A DNA stretch of 11,568 nucleotides from an uncultured Prevotella sp. (GTDB lineage Bacteria; Bacteroidota; Bacteroidia; Bacteroidales; Bacteroidaceae): NCBI GenBank assembly GCA_900770515.1, contig CAAHDP010000421.1, positions 1 to 11,568 on the forward strand. The letters are read 5' to 3'. A program made the translations under genes and the position numbers. The notes beneath the pieces are model-generated. The model made no database searches, was not told where the DNA came from, and saw nothing but the letters and a program-made list of their open reading frames with translations. The number at the start of each line of letters is the position of its first letter. The stretch's first letter is position 1. Of this stretch, positions 6,862 to 11,568 are shown in pieces.

Positions 6862-8133
6862 CTAATCATAAAATCCCGGCTGCTTGTACTCTATGCCCAG
6901 CTCATCATCCACGGTAGCAATCACGCCCTGAATCTGGCCCATGGCAAACATGCGGCCCAGGAGGGTGTAACCGGCATTGTGACCGTGGTTGCTCTCATCG
7001 AATACGCCGCCTGGCTCATCGGTAAAGGTCATGCCATGATCTACTCGCATCGGCAATCGGCGACCCGAATTGCACTTGCCTTCCTTCTCTGCCTTCTCGA
7101 AGATGCGGCAAAGATCTATCAGATGGCCACGACCACCCAGGTGGGAAGCCTCCGTGAAGTTGCCGTTAGGGAAGATGTAGCAGGAACGAAGGTGAACGAA
7201 GTGGGTGCGGTCGGCAAACTGCTTCGCCATTGCCACACAGTCGTTGTGCTCGCCGGCAGAGAATGAACCTGCACAGAAAGTCAAACCGTTGTGCTTGTTT
7301 GGCACAGCATCGAGCATCCACTGGATATCCTCGGCACGACCGATGATTCTAGGCAAGCCGAATACAGGATAAGGAGGATCATCCGGGTGAACACACATGT
7401 TGATATCGTATTCATCGCAGATAGGCATGATGGCCTCCAGCCAATACTTCATGTTCTCTTGCAACTTCTTCTTGTCGATGCCATCGTAAAGCTTCAACAG
7501 GTCGCGGAACTTCTGCACAGGAGCAGAATCGCCCTCGCTGAAGTTACCGGATACGAAGCCCTGGGTCTTGATGATGATGTTCTCTACCAAGGCATGATCC
7601 TGCTCTGGTGTAGAAGTCTTCTTGATTTCATCAGCCTCAGCCACCAGGTCTCTGCCCCACTTGTGCTCCTTAGAGAATTCAGCCCAATCCTCACGGGCAC
7701 CTTCACGCTGGAGGATATAGATGTCGAAGTAGGCAAACTCGCCCCAGTTCATATAGAGGTTGTTGGCTCCGTTAGGATTCTCGTGTGCCAAATCGGTACG
7801 AGCCCAGTCCAAAACCGGCATGAAGTTGTAACAGATGCACTTGATGCCTTCCTCGCCCAGGTTGCGGAGACTCTGCTTATAGACCTCAATCTGATGGTCA
7901 CGGTCGGGACCGCCATACTTCAAGGTTTCAACCACTGGCAAAGACTCTACCACGCTCCATTTCATGCCATAAGACTCGATGTACTCCTTGAGTTCATGAA
8001 TCTTCTCGCGTGTCCAAACCTCGCCCAGAGGAACATCGTGCAATGCGGTAACGATGCCCTCTACACCAATCTGCTTCAACTGTGCAAGTGTAATCTTATC
8101 CTTCTTGCCAAACCAGCGCCATGTTCTTTCCAT
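6862..8133 (-). CDS. uxuA: D-mannonate dehydratase UxuA
   Basis: Converts D-mannonate to 2-keto-3-deoxy-D-gluconate (EC 4.2.1.8), the last step specific to glucuronate breakdown, in the cytoplasm. The 423 residues are slightly longer than the ~394 of E. coli UxuA. The N-terminus MERTWRWFGKKDKITLAQLK, the block GIKCICYNFMPVLDWARTDL (96-115), CVHPDDPPYPVFGLPRI (247-263), TFCAGSFSAG (285-294), HFVHLR (311-316) and MRVDHG (362-367) are characteristic. The probable metal ligands are H249, C287, H314 and D365. It is the second gene of an operon, starting 33 bases after the uxuB stop without a promoter of its own that I can see. It ends about 60 bases before a good terminator. Confidence 0.96.
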   Translation of the reverse strand: MERTWRWFGKKDKITLAQLKQIGVEGIVTALHDVPLGEVWTREKIHELKEYIESYGMKWSVVESLPVVETLKYGGPDRDHQIEVYKQSLRNLGEEGIKCICYNFMPVLDWARTDLAHENPNGANNLYMNWGEFAYFDIYILQREGAREDWAEFSKEHKWGRDLVAEADEIKKTSTPEQDHALVENIIIKTQGFVSGNFSEGDSAPVQKFRDLLKLYDGIDKKKLQENMKYWLEAIMPICDEYDINMCVHPDDPPYPVFGLPRIIGRAEDIQWMLDAVPNKHNGLTFCAGSFSAGEHNDCVAMAKQFADRTHFVHLRSCYIFPNGNFTEASHLGGRGHLIDLCRIFEKAEKEGKCNSGRRLPMRVDHGMTFTDEPGGVFDESNHGHNAGYTLLGRMFAMGQIQGVIATVDDELGIEYKQPGFYD

Positions 8134-8166
8134 ATATATTATATAATGTATAAGTTTAAAAATGAA

Positions 8167-9756
8167 TTATCTTGCTGCAACATACTTGTGCAATGTCTGT
8201 CTTACGGCACCCTTGCCGGCGAAGAGTTCCTTCACCATGCCTTCTATCTGCTCGCCGAAGCCAGCCTCGTAGAGATCGAGTCCGAACACATCCTTGCGAG
8301 AATAGAGATTCTTCAGGCAAGAATAGTCCTGATCTGCCTTGCCTACCTCCAGAGGAGCCACGATAGCCTGGAGTTCTGCCAACAATGGGTCGGAAGATGG
8401 CTCAAATGGCTTCAGGTTATCATCCAATGCCTTGAGATAACGGGCGTAACCTGCCAATACCAATGGAATCAACACGAGATTGCTCTTGTCGAGACCACGG
8501 TCGATGTACTTCTTGATGGTCTCACCGAAACGGATAGAGAGCTTCTGGCTGGTATCGGTAGCGATGCGCTGAGGAGCATCTGGCATGAATGGGTTAGGCA
8601 GACGCTTGTTGATAACGGTGCCGATAAACTCGTATGGGTTCAATACGCCTGGGTCTGTAACCACTGGCATTGCCTCGATGTAACCTATCTTCTGGATGAA
8701 GGCACGAAGGTCCTCATCAGCCATCTCGGCAGAAATCAGAGTATAGTCGAGCATGCAGCCATAGATAGACATCGCAGTATGCAATGGGTTCAGACAGGTG
8801 GTTACCTTCATGGTCTCCACCTCATCCACAGTCTTGCGGGAGGTATAGAGCGCACCGCCCAGCTCCAATGGTGGGCGACCGTTGGTATAGGTATCCTCGC
8901 AAACGAGATACTGCACTTCCTCTGCATTCACGAAAGGAGCGGTGAAGGTATGCTTTTCGGTGATGATGGTATCGTTGTCCTCGAAACCATCCTCAGCCAG
9001 CATCGCCTGTACCTTCTCGTGAGGACGAGGAGTAATCTTATCAATCATAGACCAAGGATAGGTTACCTTGCTGCTGTCGTTGATGTAATCCAGGAATCCA
9101 GCCTCAACGATGCCATCCTTTACCCAGCGCTCGGCGTAAGCCTTGACGCCAGCCTTTACATGGTCGCCATTGTGAGAACAGTTATCTGTAGATTGCAGGG
9201 TTACAGGCAACTTGCCAGCCTTGTATCTTTCGTAAAGCAGAGCGGTGAGCTTACCCATGGCGAAGACTGCATCGAGACCACGAGCCAAATCGGCATCATT
9301 GAAGCTGTATCCCTTCTCAGTGATGGTGAAAGTTACCATCTGCAGACTTGGTGCCTGGAAGATCTGAACCAATCGGGCCCAGTCCTCACCAAACAGCTTA
9401 TCAGCCTTGAGGCTTTCTGTGATAGAAGCGATGACCTTCTTCTCGATGGTTCCGTTGCTCTGGAGGCTGACGAGAAGCGAGAGGTTATGATAAGGGCGAT
9501 AAGCCTTGTCGATGATTTCGTAGTCGAAGCTTTCAGCCACGATTACGCCACGATCGTACTTGCCCGTGTTGAGCGCATCGTTGAGGATGGCTGCCGGGAA
9601 AGCACGGAAGATGTTACCTGCGCCGAAATGAACCCAAGTAGGCTCGTCGTGAGTCTTCTTAGCTACGGCTGCGATGTCATACTGAGGAAGCTGATAACCT
9701 TTAGCTTCCCATTCTGCAGCATTAAAGCTGTCTGAAAGAATTTCGTTCAGTTTCAT
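8167..9756 (-). CDS. uxuB: Fructuronate reductase UxuB (mannitol dehydrogenase family)
   Basis: NADH-dependent reduction of D-fructuronate to D-mannonate (EC 1.1.1.57), which feeds UxuA. Long-chain polyol dehydrogenase family. The 529 residues are longer than E. coli UxuB (~486), including an N-terminal extension of about 40 residues. The Rossmann nucleotide-binding start is WVHFGAGNIFRAF (41-53). The conserved blocks are TITEKGYSF (144-152), NCSHNG (192-197), VTYPWSMIDKITPRP (231-245) and MKVTTCLNPLHTAM (316-329). In the last of these K317, N323 and H326 resemble the catalytic Lys/Asn/His group. Tagaturonate or mannitol as substrate cannot be ruled out from sequence alone; adjacency to uxuA favours fructuronate. 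It is the first gene of the operon, with a -7 promoter element and inverted repeats in its upstream region. Confidence 0.88.
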   Translation of the reverse strand: MKLNEILSDSFNAAEWEAKGYQLPQYDIAAVAKKTHDEPTWVHFGAGNIFRAFPAAILNDALNTGKYDRGVIVAESFDYEIIDKAYRPYHNLSLLVSLQSNGTIEKKVIASITESLKADKLFGEDWARLVQIFQAPSLQMVTFTITEKGYSFNDADLARGLDAVFAMGKLTALLYERYKAGKLPVTLQSTDNCSHNGDHVKAGVKAYAERWVKDGIVEAGFLDYINDSSKVTYPWSMIDKITPRPHEKVQAMLAEDGFEDNDTIITEKHTFTAPFVNAEEVQYLVCEDTYTNGRPPLELGGALYTSRKTVDEVETMKVTTCLNPLHTAMSIYGCMLDYTLISAEMADEDLRAFIQKIGYIEAMPVVTDPGVLNPYEFIGTVINKRLPNPFMPDAPQRIATDTSQKLSIRFGETIKKYIDRGLDKSNLVLIPLVLAGYARYLKALDDNLKPFEPSSDPLLAELQAIVAPLEVGKADQDYSCLKNLYSRKDVFGLDLYEAGFGEQIEGMVKELFAGKGAVRQTLHKYVAAR

Positions 9757-9791
9757 GATTATACGGTATTTTTTGATTGTTCCATGTATGT

Positions 9792-9811
9792 GCCTATCTT
9801 TCCGAATAGGC
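9792..9811 (-). promoter_or_regulatory. Inverted repeat at the expected transcription start of uxuB-uxuA
   Basis: GCCTAT (9792-9797) and ATAGGC (9806-9811) form a perfect 6-bp inverted repeat with an 8-base spacer, immediately downstream of the -7 element on the minus strand. It therefore overlaps the predicted start of the message. It could be an operator for a uronate-responsive repressor or a 5' mRNA hairpin; the sequence does not decide. Confidence 0.45.
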
Positions 9812-9815
9812 GTGG

Positions 9816-9823
9816 CAAAAGTA
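9816..9823 (-). promoter_or_regulatory. -7 promoter element for the uxuB-uxuA operon
   Basis: The minus strand reads TACTTTTG followed by C, an exact TAnnTTTG match, 59 bases before the uxuB ATG. No clear TTTG is found at -33. A nested inverted repeat (CTAAT TTCAA ... TTGAA CG ATTAG, 9859-9883) lies just upstream of the promoter and could be an activator or repressor site, or a weak 3' hairpin of rmuC. Confidence 0.6.
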
Positions 9824-9925
9824 CAAAGAAAAATCGAAAACCGCTCATTTTTAGAGAACTAATTTCAAAAATTGAACGATTAGCAAATACTTTTGAACAA
9901 TATGGTAAACCAGGAAAAGAAAATG

Positions 9926-11239
9926 TTACGATTCCTCCAGCGATTTGATCTGTTTCTTCGGCGTAACGCCCAGCCCTTTCAGGCTTTCCACCCTGCGCAT
10001 CACGTTGCCGCTTCCATCGTAAAGCTGCTTTCTTGCCTTGTCGAAGGTGCCGGAAAGGCGGGTTATCAGATCGCCGATGCCCAGGAAGGTATCTTCGAAA
10101 GTCGCTACCTTATCATATAGGTCGGCTGCCGTCTTCACGATTTTCTCCACATTCTTGTTCTGTCGGTCGTACTGCCAGAGATTATACGCCAGCTGCAGCG
10201 CCATGAGCAGATTGCTTGGCGAAATGATGATAATCTTCTTCTGATAAGCATAGCGGCTGAGGTCCGGCTGCTGCTTCATGGCTGCGATATAACTGGTTTC
10301 ATTAGGGATGAACATCAGTACAAAACCGATGGCATCATCCACCAGTTTGGAGTAATCCTTTTCGGCAAGTTCGTCGATATGCTTACGGACACTGAGGGCA
10401 TGCGCCTTCATCAACCGCTCGCGTTCCTCATCGTTACCGGCAGCCAGGGCATCGGTATAGGCGGTGAGCGAAACCTTGGAATCTATCACCACGCTTCTGC
10501 CCTCCGGGAAGCGGACGATGACATCGGGACGGAAGTTCTTGCCGTTCTCGTCCTTGGTGTTCTCCTGAATAAAGAACTCTTCGTCTTTGCGCAGACCGCT
10601 ATTCTCAAGGATAGTTTCCAGCACCATCTCGCCCCAGTCGCCCTGCATCTTGCTATCACCCTTCAATGCCTTGGTGAGGTTGGCGGCATCGGATCCTATC
10701 TTCGATGTCTGCTCTTTCAGACTCGATACAGCCTGCTGCTGCTCCTGCTGGAAGAGTTTCATCGTAGCCTCGAAGGTATTCTGCAGTTCCTTCTTGTTCA
10801 CTTCGTTCTGGGTCTTGCTCTCTTCTACCGATTTCTTGAAATCGGCGAATTGCTCCTTGATTGGTTTCAGAAGCTCGTCCATCTGAAGTCGGTTGTTTTC
10901 CTGCAAGGCAGATTGCTTGGCTGCGAGCTGTTCTGCCGCCACGCGCTGCTGCTCGATGGTCATGCGTTGCATCTCCTGCTTCAGGTTTTCGAGTTTCTGT
11001 GCCCACTGCTGGTCGCTTTCCGCCCTGAGTTTGGCGGCATACTGCCGTTCGTTCTCCATCTGAGCTTTCAGGGATTGAACCTCAGAAGCATGATGCAGAT
11101 TGCTCTGTTCAATGTTAGCCTGCAGCACCTGCGCCTTCGCTACAAGCTGCGTTTTCTCCTCTCCCGCCTTTTTGGCTTCCAGCAGTTTGCCCACGAAGAA
11201 GCCGATGGCAAGACCAATGACTATTCCTATTATTTCCAT
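9926..11239 (-). CDS. rmuC: RmuC family DNA recombination protein
   Basis: RmuC homologue, a membrane-tethered protein with a nuclease-like domain, linked in E. coli to limiting recombination at inverted repeats. 437 residues. Residues 4-20 (IGIVIGLAIGFFVGKLL) are a single N-terminal membrane segment. About 22-190 is Gln/Glu/Lys-rich coiled coil. The RmuC domain runs from about 198 with MQGDWGEMVLETILENSGL, then NFRPDVIVRFPEGRSVVIDS (D239, D253, with K255 just after), the PD-(D/E)XK-like site. FVLMFIPNETSYIAA, KKIIIISPSNLLMAL and LAYNLWQYDRQ follow, all family blocks, and the protein ends in a short basic tail. Start: the ATG at 11239 gives a complete membrane anchor and follows a complete promoter. 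It is transcribed toward uxuB with 169 bases between; I see no convincing terminator after it. Confidence 0.95.
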   Translation of the reverse strand: MEIIGIVIGLAIGFFVGKLLEAKKAGEEKTQLVAKAQVLQANIEQSNLHHASEVQSLKAQMENERQYAAKLRAESDQQWAQKLENLKQEMQRMTIEQQRVAAEQLAAKQSALQENNRLQMDELLKPIKEQFADFKKSVEESKTQNEVNKKELQNTFEATMKLFQQEQQQAVSSLKEQTSKIGSDAANLTKALKGDSKMQGDWGEMVLETILENSGLRKDEEFFIQENTKDENGKNFRPDVIVRFPEGRSVVIDSKVSLTAYTDALAAGNDEERERLMKAHALSVRKHIDELAEKDYSKLVDDAIGFVLMFIPNETSYIAAMKQQPDLSRYAYQKKIIIISPSNLLMALQLAYNLWQYDRQNKNVEKIVKTAADLYDKVATFEDTFLGIGDLITRLSGTFDKARKQLYDGSGNVMRRVESLKGLGVTPKKQIKSLEES

Positions 11240-11285
11240 TATCTTTGTTTTAAATGATTCTGTAAATCTGCAAAAAATTGTTTTG

Positions 11286-11317
11286 CAAAATTAATGTTTT
11301 CAAAACATAACACCAAA
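11286..11317 (-). promoter_or_regulatory. Complete Bacteroidetes -33/-7 promoter of rmuC with internal palindrome
   Basis: On the minus strand, TTTG (11314-11317) is followed after 20 bases by TAATTTTG and C (11286-11293), matching the -33 TTTG / -7 TAnnTTTG arrangement with standard spacing. This is the best promoter in the window. Between the two boxes lies the perfect palindrome ATGTTTT-C-AAAACAT (11294-11308). TTTTGCAAAA (11281-11290) overlaps the -7 box. These positions would suit a repressor operator. Confidence 0.7.
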
Positions 11318-11372
11318 CATCATGGGGGATTCTTGTAAATATTTAACTCTTCTGCATTTAACTATGCAAACA

Positions 11373-11404
11373 AAAAGAGCGCACCGCTATTGGCACGCTC
11401 TTTT
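11373..11404. terminator. Hairpin terminator at the right side of the rmuC upstream region
   Basis: Stem AAAAGAGCG (11373-11381) / CGCTCTTTT (11396-11404), 9 bp with a 14-base loop, with T-rich ends in both directions. It lies upstream of rmuC, so it most likely ends transcription of a minus-strand gene to the right of the window or shields rmuC from it. Confidence 0.75.
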
Positions 11405-11429
11405 CTTTAACTCATCTTTTAAATATACA

Positions 11430-11541
11430 TTACTGAAGTTTCGCAAGTAGTTCAAGTACGGGCTGAAGGCCCAAAAGCTCCTAGCCCAGGGCATCGCCCT
11501 GGGTATAATGGCAATCAGCAAGGCGCCCTGTAAGGGCAAAA
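11430..11541 (+). repeat. REP-like palindromic element, copy 2
   Basis: Starts with the 22-base head also found at 6487-6508. Three GC-rich hairpins follow in AT-rich surroundings: GGGC/GCCC (11460-11463 with 11469-11472), CCCAGGGC/GCCCTGGG (11485-11492 with 11496-11503, 3-base loop) and GCCCT/AGGGC (11525-11529 with 11533-11537). AAAAGCTTT follows at 11538. I know similar GCCCTGGG / GCGCCCTGTAAGGGC intergenic repeats from other Bacteroidales genomes, so it is probably one of many genomic copies. I see no open reading frame in it. The right limit is approximate. Confidence 0.75.
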
Positions 11542-11568
11542 GCTTTGTATATTGCTAGGTATTTGAAA

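Noticed and set aside
7291..9735. Very long plus-strand open frame (814 codons) antisense to uxuB and the start of uxuA
   Set aside because: It is fully opposite two strongly recognised genes and runs through their intergenic gap. The translation has no family resemblance and is the kind of Leu/Val/Arg/His-rich product seen opposite codon-biased genes.
10379..11257. Plus-strand open frame (292 codons) opposite rmuC
   Set aside because: Leu-rich translation is the complement of the Gln/Glu/Lys coiled coil of RmuC. No independent support.
11240..11568. Small gene or RNA gene at the right edge
   Set aside because: Only a promoter, a terminator and a palindromic repeat are visible. No tRNA-like fold, and short open frames there overlap the rmuC start region.

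Overview
This window looks like chromosomal DNA from a gut or rumen Bacteroidales, most likely Prevotellaceae of the Prevotella/Segatella type. The evidence is that several genes are preceded by the Bacteroidetes -7 promoter motif TAnnTTTG (mostly TACTTTTGC), starts lie in A-rich leaders without a clear Shine-Dalgarno sequence, and the gene content is plant cell wall hydrolysis plus uronate catabolism. The genus is an inference from style and content, not from a marker gene.

Layout, left to right. 1-1647 (+) is the C-terminal two thirds of a GH94 disaccharide phosphorylase, most like cellobiose phosphorylase. It ends at a bidirectional hairpin terminator and converges with a secreted GH115 alpha-glucuronidase on the minus strand (4168-1727). 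GH115 shares a divergent promoter region with a small exported, probably lipid-anchored protein (4409-4828, +). That gene converges across a very strong hairpin with an AT-rich gene for an AAA_14/DUF4143 ATPase (6255-4894, -). Upstream of the ATPase lies a 606-base region without genes that is crowded with repeats: four and a half 33-bp tandem repeats, a REP-like palindromic element, 8-bp direct repeats, two hairpins of identical geometry, and what looks like a remnant of the 3' end of the small-protein gene. Next come uxuA (8133-6862) and a mannitol-dehydrogenase-family fructuronate reductase, uxuB (9756-8167), forming a uxuB-uxuA operon on the minus strand. rmuC follows (11239-9926, -), with a complete -33/-7 promoter. 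The right edge holds a terminator and a second REP-like element that shares a 22-bp head with the one near 6487.

How the genes fit together. GH115 removes (4-O-methyl)glucuronic acid side chains from xylan. UxuB and UxuA are the two steps from fructuronate to 2-keto-3-deoxygluconate, so release and catabolism of xylan-derived uronate lie close together. The GH94 enzyme conserves energy from a beta-glucan disaccharide by phosphorolysis. The isomerase (UxaC), the KDG kinase/aldolase and any SusC/D pair are not in the window. The ATPase and its repeat-rich flank interrupt this metabolic neighbourhood. They are bracketed by two collinear copies of the small gene's 3' end, which suggests that the segment arrived by insertion or by duplication with rearrangement. 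That is the most interesting structure here.
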